In this document: positions 52,640-60,043 of the stretch, one piece after another | Layout of the letters: every line of letters begins with the position of its first letter | Position numbering within the stretch: the first letter of the stretch is position 1 | Source: Pseudomonas sp. MN1F | GTDB lineage: Bacteria > Pseudomonadota > Gammaproteobacteria > Pseudomonadales > Pseudomonadaceae | DNA length: 64,000 nucleotides | NCBI RefSeq assembly: GCF_009391885.1 | Contig: NZ_VZII01000047.1 | Coordinates: 1-64,000 of the forward strand | Direction of reading: 5' to 3' | The notes under the pieces: model-generated | The model's input: the letters and a program-made list of their open reading frames with translations, nothing else | Databases searched by the model: none | What the model was told of the DNA's origin: nothing | Position numbers and translations under genes: made by a program

Positions 52640-53911
52640 TCAGCCGTTGCGGGCGTGCAGCGTCTGCGCCTGGCCCAGGCGGTACTGGTTGTCGCCGCTG
52701 CGCTTGGCCTCGTACATCGCCAGATCGGCAACATGGATCAATTGGTCGCGGGTTTGCGCGTGATCGGGGAAGAGGGCGATGCCCAGGCTGACGCCGACCC
52801 GCTGCAGCGTGTCGCCCACGCGGATGGGGGCCTCCAGCGGCACCAGCAACCTTTGCGCGATTCCCCGTGCCTCGTCCTCAGGCGCACGCTCGGCCGATAG
52901 CCCTTCCAGCACGGTGACAAACTCGTCGCCACCCAGGCGTGCCACGCTATCGGAGTTGCGCAGTGCCTCGTGCAGACGGCTCGCGGTGGCCTGCAGGACC
53001 TGATCGCCCGCCGCGTGGCCCAGGCTGTCGTTGATCGCCTTGAACCCGTTGAGGTCGATGAACACCAGTGCGACACGGCTGTGGTTGCGCCGGGCCAACG
53101 CCAGGGCACTGCCCAGGCGCTCCTCGAACACCAGGCGGTTGGGCAGGCCGGTCAGCGGGTCATGGTGTGCCAGTTGGTGCAGCCGGTTGGCCCAGGTTTT
53201 CTCCTCGGTGATATCACGCACCACGCCCATCATCTTGATAGGCGTGCCCCGTTCGTCCTTGACCACGTTGCCGGTCTCGCGCAGCCAGTGCAGCGTACCG
53301 TCCGGCCAGACCACCCGATACTCCTCGTCGTGGTTCTCGCCGGTTTCGATGCAGCGCAGTTCGCCGGCGCGCACACGGGCGCGATCGTCCGGATGAACCG
53401 CGTTGCAAAACAGCTGGTAGCTGGGTGTCACTGCGGCGACCGCATGGCCGAACATGCCGTAGATGGCGTCGGACCAGTACAGGCGGTCGGTGTCGATGTC
53501 CCAATCCCAGGTGCCGATGCGGGCGAAATACTGGCTGCGCTGGAAGCGTTCGGCCTCGACCAGGATCGGATGGATCAGCAGCCATTGCCCGGCATTGCCC
53601 GTGACGTGCTGGCTGATGTGCAGCGCGCGCGGTTGGCCATCGTCGCCGGTGAACTGCACTGAACCGGCTGGCGCGGCCAGCTGCGGCAGGTGTTCTCGCA
53701 GGAACTGGCCCAGCAATGGCGTGCTGCAACAGCCGAGCAGTTCGGCCGCGGCCGGGTTGTGCCAGGCTACCCGGCCATCACGATCCAGTTGCAACACGCC
53801 CACGTCCAGCGCCGCCAGCAGGGCACGGTGCTGCTGGCGCTGACGGTGCAGCACCCGCAGCAGAGCCAGGCTGGGCAGTAAGGCGAGCAGGGCGGCGAAC
53901 AGGGTAATCAT
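52640..53911 (-). CDS. PAS-GGDEF diguanylate cyclase
   Basis: A 423-residue membrane-anchored signalling protein: an N-terminal hydrophobic segment (about 3-20), two PAS/PAC modules (about 30-110 and 130-245) and a C-terminal GGDEF domain. RLGGDEFVTVLEG is intact, and RNSD five residues earlier forms the RxxD inhibitory site, so it should make c-di-GMP and be product-inhibited. It is divergent from the export-system genes that start at 54251. A link between c-di-GMP and that system is only a suggestion from position. Confidence 0.9.
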   Translation of the reverse strand: MITLFAALLALLPSLALLRVLHRQRQQHRALLAALDVGVLQLDRDGRVAWHNPAAAELLGCCSTPLLGQFLREHLPQLAAPAGSVQFTGDDGQPRALHISQHVTGNAGQWLLIHPILVEAERFQRSQYFARIGTWDWDIDTDRLYWSDAIYGMFGHAVAAVTPSYQLFCNAVHPDDRARVRAGELRCIETGENHDEEYRVVWPDGTLHWLRETGNVVKDERGTPIKMMGVVRDITEEKTWANRLHQLAHHDPLTGLPNRLVFEERLGSALALARRNHSRVALVFIDLNGFKAINDSLGHAAGDQVLQATASRLHEALRNSDSVARLGGDEFVTVLEGLSAERAPEDEARGIAQRLLVPLEAPIRVGDTLQRVGVSLGIALFPDHAQTRDQLIHVADLAMYEAKRSGDNQYRLGQAQTLHARNG

Positions 53912-53990
53912 CGGGCAGCAACTGATCCAAGAGATTGGGCAACGCCAGTATTATGCCTATCGGCTGATGGCAATTCGCCTTTAACCGCGA

Positions 53991-54227
53991 TCAAACCGAT
54001 ATTTGCCGATTGCCGATGATCAACTCGCCGCTTCCGGCCGATGAAAAACGTTGATAGCATTCAGCCATCTGTTTCAATGCCGGTTTTGTGATGTGCTTCA
54101 CATTTGCCGGCATCCCCAGCCAGATGCCTTTGCCCAGCTGCGGAGCCTCGATAAACAACGGCCCATGGTGATACACGGCGTTCACGTTCTGTGAACAGCA
54201 GCCGATACCCAGATGGATAAGATCCAC
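53991..54227 (-). CDS. Uncertain small ORF in the DGC/HlyD intergenic region
   Basis: The gap between the cyclase start (53911) and the HlyD-like gene (54251) is 339 bp. A reverse-strand frame from a GTG at 54227 would encode 78 residues with reasonably protein-like composition (including GIWLGMPANVKHITKPALKQ), but there is no clear Shine-Dalgarno, no family match I recognise, and the CRP-type site at 54087-54102 lies within it. It may be a gene remnant or noise. The gap also holds an inverted repeat GTTCAC-N5-GTGAAC at 54180-54196. Confidence 0.2.
   Translation of the reverse strand: MDLIHLGIGCCSQNVNAVYHHGPLFIEAPQLGKGIWLGMPANVKHITKPALKQMAECYQRFSSAGSGELIIGNRQISV
54087..54102. promoter_or_regulatory. 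CRP/Vfr-type site upstream of the export genes
   Basis: TGTGATGTGCTTCACA matches the TGTGA-N6-TCACA consensus perfectly. It is about 150 bp before the first adaptor gene. A similar site, differing at one position, is upstream of the GNAT-collar genes at 58484. Confidence 0.6.
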
Positions 54228-54250
54228 ACTTTTTACAGGGATGTAGCGAG

Positions 54251-55015
54251 ATGAAGCAGGCACTGTGGTGGGCGGCGTTGGCCTTGATGACAGGTGCTGC
54301 ACAGGCGGCGGCCGAAAGCGACCCGTTGCTCGATGGCGCCACCTCCAACGGCGCCAGTGAAGTGCGCGGCGTGCTGCGCGCCCGCCACCAGGCCGTATTG
54401 GCCAGCGAGCTGTCCGGTCGGGTCACGCAGATCCCCTTCAGCGAAGGTCAGTCGTTCAGCAAGGGCGATGTGCTGGTGCGCTTTGATTGCAGTGCCTACC
54501 AGGCCCAGGCCAATGCCTCTGCCGCTGCCGTGCGGGCGACCCGTGAAGAGCTGCGCAACAAGCAGCAACTGGCAGCGCTGAACTCGGTCGGCAAGTTCGA
54601 GGTGTCCCTGGCCGAAGCGCGCCAGGCCCAGGCCCAAGCCGAAGCCCAGGTCTACCAGGTGCAGGTACAGCGCTGCCAGATCAAGGCACCGTACGACGGC
54701 CAGGTGGTGCAGCGGCGGGTCCAGCCCCACGAAAGCGTGGCCAGCGGCGCCCCCCTGTTGGAAATCGTCGACAACCGCGCCTTGGAAATCCACCTGTTGG
54801 TGCCCTCGAACTGGCTGGGCAAACTCAAGCCGGAACAGACCTTCAGCTTTGTTCCCGATGAAACCGGCAAGCCGATCGATGCGGTGATCAAGCGGCTGGG
54901 CGCGCGTATCGACGAAGGCAGCCAGACGTTGCTGCTGATTGCCAATGTTCCGGCAAACACCTCGGGCCTGCTGTCTGGCATGAGCGGCACGGCGCACTTC
55001 GCGGAGCGCCAATGA
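54251..55015 (+). CDS. HlyD-type periplasmic adaptor
   Basis: A 254-residue membrane-fusion protein with a signal peptide (about 1-20), a lipoyl-like half-motif (VLASELSGRVTQIPFSEGQS), a coiled-coil hairpin (about 85-140, Ala/Gln/Glu-rich) and a second lipoyl half (IKAPYDGQVVQRRVQPHESV) followed by a beta-barrel. It lacks an ABC or RND partner next door. The following gene starts within its stop (ATGA). Together with the next two genes it forms a dedicated export assembly. Confidence 0.85.
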   Translation: MKQALWWAALALMTGAAQAAAESDPLLDGATSNGASEVRGVLRARHQAVLASELSGRVTQIPFSEGQSFSKGDVLVRFDCSAYQAQANASAAAVRATREELRNKQQLAALNSVGKFEVSLAEARQAQAQAEAQVYQVQVQRCQIKAPYDGQVVQRRVQPHESVASGAPLLEIVDNRALEIHLLVPSNWLGKLKPEQTFSFVPDETGKPIDAVIKRLGARIDEGSQTLLLIANVPANTSGLLSGMSGTAHFAERQ

Positions 55016-56331
55016 ACGCTCCCGTTCCCGGCGCTCTGGAGCAACTGCTGGCCCATTACCTGAAGCTCGAGCGCCAGGCCCGGTCTGCGCCTTCGGTGGA
55101 GGAGCTGGCGTTCAGTATGGTCAACGACAGCCAGCCGCTGTTCGGCTACCGCCATGGGGCCCTGTTGATCACTGGCAAAGTCCGCGCGCTGACCGGCGTC
55201 AGCTCGGTGGAGCCGAATGCGCCGTTCGTGGTGTTTGTCGAGCGGGTGGCCAAGGCGCTGGCGGCTGGCGAGCGTTTTGCCCTGCCGGGGACCGTGCCTG
55301 CGCAGGAGCTGGACCAGGCCTGTCGGGATGACTGGCAGGCGCTGTCTGCAGCGCATGCGTTCTGGCTGCCGTTGAAGGACCGCCAGGGCGAAGTCTTCGG
55401 TGGGCTGTGGCTGGCCCGTGACATGCCCTGGAACGAGGCCGAACAAGCGCTGCTGGCGCAACTCGGTGACTGTTACAGCCACGCCTGGCTTGCCCTGCAG
55501 CCGGGCAAGCCATGGCGCCTGCGCTGGCCGGCGCGGACCCGCTGGGCCTTGGCGGCAGCCCTGCTGCTGGTGCTGTTGGTGCCGGTGCGCCAGTCGGTGC
55601 TGGCCCCGGCCGAAGTGGCGCCGCGCAACGGGCAGGTGGTTGCCGCGCCGCTGGATGGCGTGGTCGCCGAGTTTCTGGTCAAGCCGAATCAGCCGGTCAA
55701 GGCCGGCGAAGTGCTGGTGCGTTTCGATGCCACCACCCTCAAGGCCCAGGCCGATGTCGCCGAACGGACCTTGGGCGTGGCCGAGGCGGAGTTCAAGGCC
55801 AATACCCAGCGCGCCTTTTCCGATAGCGATTCCAGTGCCCGCCTCGATCTGCTGGCCGCCCGGGTCGAGCAGAAGCGTGCCGAGCGTGACTACGCCCGTG
55901 ATCTGCTGGCGCGCACCGAAGTGCGTGCCGAGCGCGACGGCATTGCCGTGTTCGCTGATGCCCAGCGCTATATCGGTAAACCGATGCGCACGGGCGAACG
56001 GCTGATGGAAATCGCCGACCCGGCCCAGGCCGAGTTGCGCATCGAACTGCCGGTGGCTGATGCCATTGGCCTGGAGAAGGGCGCCGAAGTCGCGCTGTTT
56101 CTCGACAGCGATCCGCTGCACCGGCACAACGCCGTGCTCGAGCGCGCCGCTTACCAGGCGCAGAACACCCCGGCCGGGCAGCTGGCCTATCGCCTTGATG
56201 CCCGCTTCGAGAACGCGCCGCCGCGCATCGGCCTGCGCGGTACCGCCAAGGTGTTCGGTGATCGCGCCCCGCTGGCCCTGTATCTGCTGCGCCGGCCCCT
56301 GGCGGCCTTGCGTCAGGCGGTGGGCCTGTGA
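55012..56331 (+). CDS. HlyD-type adaptor with N-terminal cytoplasmic domain
   Basis: A 439-residue protein. Residues 1-165 form a cytoplasmic domain with GAF-like character (VEELAFSMVNDSQPLFGYRH, then FWLPLKDRQGEVFGGLWLA), followed by a TM helix (about 176-195) and a periplasmic adaptor region with lipoyl-like repeats (VVAAPLDGVVAEFLVKPNQP and VRAERDGIAVFADAQR) flanking a coiled coil. The GAF assignment is tentative. It is coupled at both ends to neighbouring genes (ATGA before, TGATG after). Confidence 0.82.
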   Translation: MNAPVPGALEQLLAHYLKLERQARSAPSVEELAFSMVNDSQPLFGYRHGALLITGKVRALTGVSSVEPNAPFVVFVERVAKALAAGERFALPGTVPAQELDQACRDDWQALSAAHAFWLPLKDRQGEVFGGLWLARDMPWNEAEQALLAQLGDCYSHAWLALQPGKPWRLRWPARTRWALAAALLLVLLVPVRQSVLAPAEVAPRNGQVVAAPLDGVVAEFLVKPNQPVKAGEVLVRFDATTLKAQADVAERTLGVAEAEFKANTQRAFSDSDSSARLDLLAARVEQKRAERDYARDLLARTEVRAERDGIAVFADAQRYIGKPMRTGERLMEIADPAQAELRIELPVADAIGLEKGAEVALFLDSDPLHRHNAVLERAAYQAQNTPAGQLAYRLDARFENAPPRIGLRGTAKVFGDRAPLALYLLRRPLAALRQAVGL

Positions 56332-58427
56332 TGCTGCCGGCGCTGCGCCCCGACTTGCAGCTTTCGGCGGGTGCGCCGGGGCTCGACGGCTCGCCCAACT
56401 GGACCCTCGCCGATCCGTTGCGCGGGCGTTATTTCAAGCTCGGTGCGCCGGCCATGCGCTTGTTGCGCCACTGGGCCCTGGGCGATCCGCAACGGGTGCT
56501 GAACGCCGCCAATGCCGAGCCGGGCGCACCCTTGAGCGGCGCTGCGGTGGAAGAGTTGCTGCGCTTTCTGCGCGGGCATGACCTGATCAGCGCGGTGGAT
56601 GAAGAGCAGCGCGCCAGCTACGCCGCCAAGGCGGCAGCCCAGCGCCAGGGCATCTGGGCCCAGGTGCTGCACAAATACCTGTTTTTCCGCATTCCCCTGT
56701 GGCGCCCGGACGCTTTCCTCAATCGCACCTGGCCCTGGCTCGAACGCCATGGTCGCAACCTGCTGTGCTACGGCCTGCCGGCTACGCTGCTGCTCGGTCT
56801 GTTCCTGGTGATGCGCGATTGGGAGCGCTTTCTGTCGACCTTCCCCCATCTGCTGAGCCTCGGCGGCATGGCGGCCTTCGCCATTGCCCTGGGCTTCGCC
56901 AAGCTGTGCCATGAATTCGGCCATGCCTACATGGCCAAGCGTGCCGGTTGCCGGGTGCCGAGCATGGGCGTGGCGTTCATGGTCCTGTTGCCGATGCTGT
57001 ACACCGATGTCAGCGATGCCTGGCGCGTGCAGGACCGCCGCACCCGCCTGCTGATCGGCGCCGGTGGCGTGCTCGCCGAGCTTATCCTGGCCTGTATCGC
57101 CCTGCTGGCGTGGTCGCTGCTGCCGGACGGGGCAGGGCGCACCGCCGCCTTCATGCTGGCCAGTGCCACCTGGATCACCACCCTGGCGATCAACGTCAAT
57201 CCGCTGATGCGCTTCGATGGTTATTTCCTGCTCAGCGATCTGTGGGGGGTCGATAACTTGCAGGGGCGTGGATTCGCCCTGGGTCGTTGGCACCTGCGGG
57301 AAAAGCTCTTCGGTTATGGCGAGCCCATGCCCGAACGCTGGTCGCCGAAGCTGCGCCGGCGCCTGCTGTGCTGGAGCTATGCCTCGTGGATCTGGCGCGC
57401 GGCGCTGTTCTTCGGCATTGCCCTGGCGGTTTATCACCTGTTTTTCAAGGTGCTCGGCATCTTCCTGATGATGGTCGAACTGGTCTGGTTCATTGGCCTG
57501 CCGATCTGGCGCGAATGGCAACACTGGTGGCAACACCGGGACAAGGCCCAGCCACGCAAGGTGCTGTTGCTCGGCGCTGGCCTGGCCCTTGTGCTGGGCT
57601 TGCTGGTGGTGCCATGGCGCAGCGGCGTGGAAGTGCCGGCGATGCTCGAAGCCTCGCGCTTGAGTGCCTTGCATGCGCCGACTGCGGCGCGGATCCGCGA
57701 GGTGCAGGTCAAGGATGGTCAGCAGGTCGAGGCCAACCAGGTGCTGATAACCCTCGACTCGCCTGACCTCGAAGCGCGCATGGCCATCGGCCGGCGCGAG
57801 ATCGAGATTCTCCAGTTGCAGTTGCGGCGTCAGTCCGGGCGCAGCGAAACCGCTGCCGACAGCGGTATTCTCGAGCAGCGCCTGGCCGAGGCCGTGGCCG
57901 AATACCGTGGCCTGGCGGCCCAGCGCGAGCGCCTGGTGTTGCGCGCGGCCCATGCCGGGACAGTTCGCGACCTGGCGGACAACCTGACAGCCGGCCGTTG
58001 GGTCAGCGCCGACCTGCCGCTGGCGCGGATCGCAGACAAAGGCCTGCGTCTGCGCGGGTACCTGGCCGAAGCCGATCTGTGGCGGGTGGCACCGGGCACT
58101 GCCGGGCATTTTGTCGCCGACGATGTGCTACGGGATTCCCTGCCGGTGACCCTGGATACCGTGGATGCCAATGGTGTGGCCTATATCGATCAGGAGGCGC
58201 TGATTTCCGATCATCACGGCCCTATTGCCATACGTCGGGATGAAGAGAAGAGGGCGCAACCTTTGCAAGCGCAATATGGTGCGCAATTCGTGCTCGAAAA
58301 CAGGGCGCCACAACAGGTTTTACACCCGGTGCGCGGCCTTGTGGTGCTCGACGGAAAGCGTGAATCGCTCTGGTCAGCGGCCTGGCGACGTCTGGCCGCT
58401 ATTGGTATAAGAGAAAGCGGATTTTAG
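56331..58427 (+). CDS. M50 site-2 protease fused to HlyD-type adaptor
   Basis: A 698-residue multi-pass protein. The N-terminus (about 25-95) looks like a PqqD-type winged helix; TM helices follow from about 145. The zinc motif HEFGH is at 194-198 and the second zinc-site motif NPLMRFDGY at 290-298, so the protease core is intact. TM helices near 365-395 and 420-440 lead into a periplasmic adaptor domain (about 455-690) with lipoyl-like halves (LHAPTAARIREVQVKDGQQV and LRAAHAGTVRDLADN). The ATG at 56331 overlaps the previous stop; GTG 56328 is an alternative. I infer a protease-adaptor that processes or exports the surface protein encoded downstream. Confidence 0.85.
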   Translation: MLPALRPDLQLSAGAPGLDGSPNWTLADPLRGRYFKLGAPAMRLLRHWALGDPQRVLNAANAEPGAPLSGAAVEELLRFLRGHDLISAVDEEQRASYAAKAAAQRQGIWAQVLHKYLFFRIPLWRPDAFLNRTWPWLERHGRNLLCYGLPATLLLGLFLVMRDWERFLSTFPHLLSLGGMAAFAIALGFAKLCHEFGHAYMAKRAGCRVPSMGVAFMVLLPMLYTDVSDAWRVQDRRTRLLIGAGGVLAELILACIALLAWSLLPDGAGRTAAFMLASATWITTLAINVNPLMRFDGYFLLSDLWGVDNLQGRGFALGRWHLREKLFGYGEPMPERWSPKLRRRLLCWSYASWIWRAALFFGIALAVYHLFFKVLGIFLMMVELVWFIGLPIWREWQHWWQHRDKAQPRKVLLLGAGLALVLGLLVVPWRSGVEVPAMLEASRLSALHAPTAARIREVQVKDGQQVEANQVLITLDSPDLEARMAIGRREIEILQLQLRRQSGRSETAADSGILEQRLAEAVAEYRGLAAQRERLVLRAAHAGTVRDLADNLTAGRWVSADLPLARIADKGLRLRGYLAEADLWRVAPGTAGHFVADDVLRDSLPVTLDTVDANGVAYIDQEALISDHHGPIAIRRDEEKRAQPLQAQYGAQFVLENRAPQQVLHPVRGLVVLDGKRESLWSAAWRRLAAIGIRESGF

Positions 58428-58483
58428 TCGTGCGATTGTCAGGCAGTTGCGGTAAGGTGCTGTCAAATCGCCATGCAAGTAAC

Positions 58484-58499
58484 TGTGACATGTGTCACG
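58484..58499. promoter_or_regulatory. CRP/Vfr-type site upstream of the GNAT gene
   Basis: TGTGACATGTGTCACG fits TGTGA-N6-TCACA with one mismatch, 22 bases before the first ATG of the GNAT gene. A promoter for the GNAT-DUF6916-collar unit is likely in this 94-bp gap; ATAAAAGTTAG just downstream could contribute a -10. Confidence 0.55.
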
Positions 58500-58521
58500 A
58501 TAAAAGTTAGTCCCCAAAGTT

Positions 58522-59040
58522 ATGAACAGGAAGTTCGTCGTGATGCGCAAGGATGCTGTGACCCTCCGTGCCCTGCTACCCGATGACATGGCATTCATCG
58601 AGCGCCTCTACGCGGCTACGCGGGCAGAGGAAATGTCCCATAGCGGCTGGCCTGCCGAGCAGATCGCAACGTTCCTCAGGCAGCAGTTCAATGCCCAGCA
58701 CGCTTATTATCAGGCGCACTATGACGGCGCCGAATTCCTCGTAATCGAGCAGGCGGGCCTACCCATTGGCCGGCTTTACCGGAACTGGGGGCCGACGACG
58801 GTAAACTTCATCGATATCGCATTGGAATCGCACTTCCAGGGGCGCGGAATTGGCAGCGCACTTATTGAAGAAATGCTGCAACGTGCCGATGCAGAGGGGC
58901 TGCTCATCGAACTGTTCGTTGAAACTTATAACCCTGCCCAGCGGTTGTACAGTCGTCTTGGATTTACCATTATCGATGAATCCGGGGTTTATTTGCGCAT
59001 GCGCCGTCAGCCCCGGGCGGCTGCCAGGAAAGCCTCATGA
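58522..59040 (+). CDS. GNAT-family N-acetyltransferase
   Basis: A 165-172-residue acetyltransferase with the GNAT core: acceptor-site region LRALLPDDMAFIERLYAATR, and the acetyl-CoA loop HFQGRGIGSALIEEML (motif A, R/Q-x-x-G-x-G/A). The start is either 58522 or, with a better Shine-Dalgarno (AGGAAG), 58543. It overlaps the DUF6916 gene by ATGA. It may modify the tail-collar protein, the giant protein or an unrelated amine; the context supports protein modification but does not prove it. Confidence 0.83.
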   Translation: MNRKFVVMRKDAVTLRALLPDDMAFIERLYAATRAEEMSHSGWPAEQIATFLRQQFNAQHAYYQAHYDGAEFLVIEQAGLPIGRLYRNWGPTTVNFIDIALESHFQGRGIGSALIEEMLQRADAEGLLIELFVETYNPAQRLYSRLGFTIIDESGVYLRMRRQPRAAARKAS

Positions 59041-59378
59041 GTCAAGACAACCTAAACGCCATTCCCACTCGGGCCGAACTTGCCGAATGCAATCCCGACA
59101 GCTTCGTCCTGCAGGTCGCGCCGGAGCAGGGGATCAGGGTGTCGCTGCTCGAGGTGCGCGACGGCGTGCCGATGAACGGGCACCACGAATGCTACTCGCT
59201 GATGTTGGCCCTGCCCAAGGGCGTGGTGCTGCCCTCGAATCTTTATCGCCTGTACAGCCCAGCTGGTGAGCAGTGGGTGCTGCTGTTCACGCCAGTGATG
59301 CCGAAAGCCGATGGGCGCGCGGTGCTCGAGGCGGTGATCCACCGCGCCCTCGTGGTTCCGGCAGGCGTGGACGCTTGA
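59037..59378 (+). CDS. DUF6916-type small protein
   Basis: A 113-residue protein without signal peptide or TM helix, with a compact beta-rich sequence (FVLQVAPEQGIRVSLLEVRD, then HHECYSLMLALPKGVVLPSN). It resembles the small DUF6916 proteins found beside tail-collar genes. It starts within the GNAT stop and is followed by the collar gene after 40 bp. Function unknown; a chaperone or assembly factor is possible. Confidence 0.72.
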   Translation: MSQDNLNAIPTRAELAECNPDSFVLQVAPEQGIRVSLLEVRDGVPMNGHHECYSLMLALPKGVVLPSNLYRLYSPAGEQWVLLFTPVMPKADGRAVLEAVIHRALVVPAGVDA

Positions 59379-59418
59379 CGCGTTTTCAACCCATGCAATT
59401 CAACTAAGGAAGTGTTTG

Positions 59419-59949
59419 ATGAGCGATCCATTCCTGGGCGAAATCAAGATGTTCGGCGGCAACTTCGCACCTCGCGGCTATGCCTTCTGCAGTGGGCAGC
59501 AGATGGCTATTTCACAGAACGCGGCGTTGTTCGCCATATTGGGCACCACCTTTGGTGGTAACGGCGTCAGCACCTTCGGCCTGCCGGACTTCCAGGGCCG
59601 TTCGCCGGTTCACTGGGGGCAAGGCCCAGGCCTGTCGCTCGTGGACCTGGGCGAGGCCTCCGGAGTGGAAACCGTCACCCTGCTGACCAGCAACATGCCT
59701 GCCCACCTGCACTCGCTGCAAGTCTCGAGCGCAGACGCCACCAGCAACAAGCCGATCGCCAATGGCTATCTCGGTGCGGCAGTGGACAAGGACCTTAACC
59801 CGGTCAACCTGTACACCGCCACGGCGCCCGCCGCGGTCAACCTCAATACCTCTATCAGCGGCTCAAGCCTTCCTGTGGAAAACCGCAGTCCGTACCTGGC
59901 GGTCAGTTTCATCATCGCGCTGATGGGCGAATTCCCCTCCCACAACTAA
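59419..59949 (+). CDS. Phage tail collar domain protein (MdpB-like)
   Basis: A 176-residue protein with the tail-collar fold: FLGEIKMFGGNFAPRGYAFC, then GGNGVSTFGLPDFQGRSPVH, LLTSNMPAHLHSL and a C-terminal VENRSPYLAVSFIIALMG. This family (also called microcystin-dependent protein) is found in phage tail fibres and, without other phage genes, in bacterial loci like this one. There is no prophage here. It ends before a strong terminator and precedes the giant surface protein, so it may be part of the same surface structure. Confidence 0.88.
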   Translation: MSDPFLGEIKMFGGNFAPRGYAFCSGQQMAISQNAALFAILGTTFGGNGVSTFGLPDFQGRSPVHWGQGPGLSLVDLGEASGVETVTLLTSNMPAHLHSLQVSSADATSNKPIANGYLGAAVDKDLNPVNLYTATAPAAVNLNTSISGSSLPVENRSPYLAVSFIIALMGEFPSHN

Positions 59950-59960
59950 TAAAACAACCG

Positions 59961-59992
59961 GCGGCGCCTCGACAGGGCGCCGCTTCTTTTTT
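59961..59992 (+). terminator. Terminator between collar gene and giant surface protein
   Basis: GCGGCGCC (59961-59968) pairs with GGCGCCGC (59976-59983) over a 7-base loop, followed by TTCTTTTTT. It is a strong rho-independent structure just 52 bp before the giant gene, leaving little room for a promoter, so read-through probably sets a lower level of the giant transcript. Confidence 0.75.
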
Positions 59993-60043
59993 CGCTCCCT
60001 TGCTCTTCATCGGGCAGGGCGGTGGCACAACCGGAGGTGCACC

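Noticed and set aside
59419..59949. Prophage or tailocin signal because of the tail-collar domain
   Set aside because: No other phage genes (capsid, terminase, baseplate, lysis, integrase) are nearby, and this family occurs in bacterial loci on its own.
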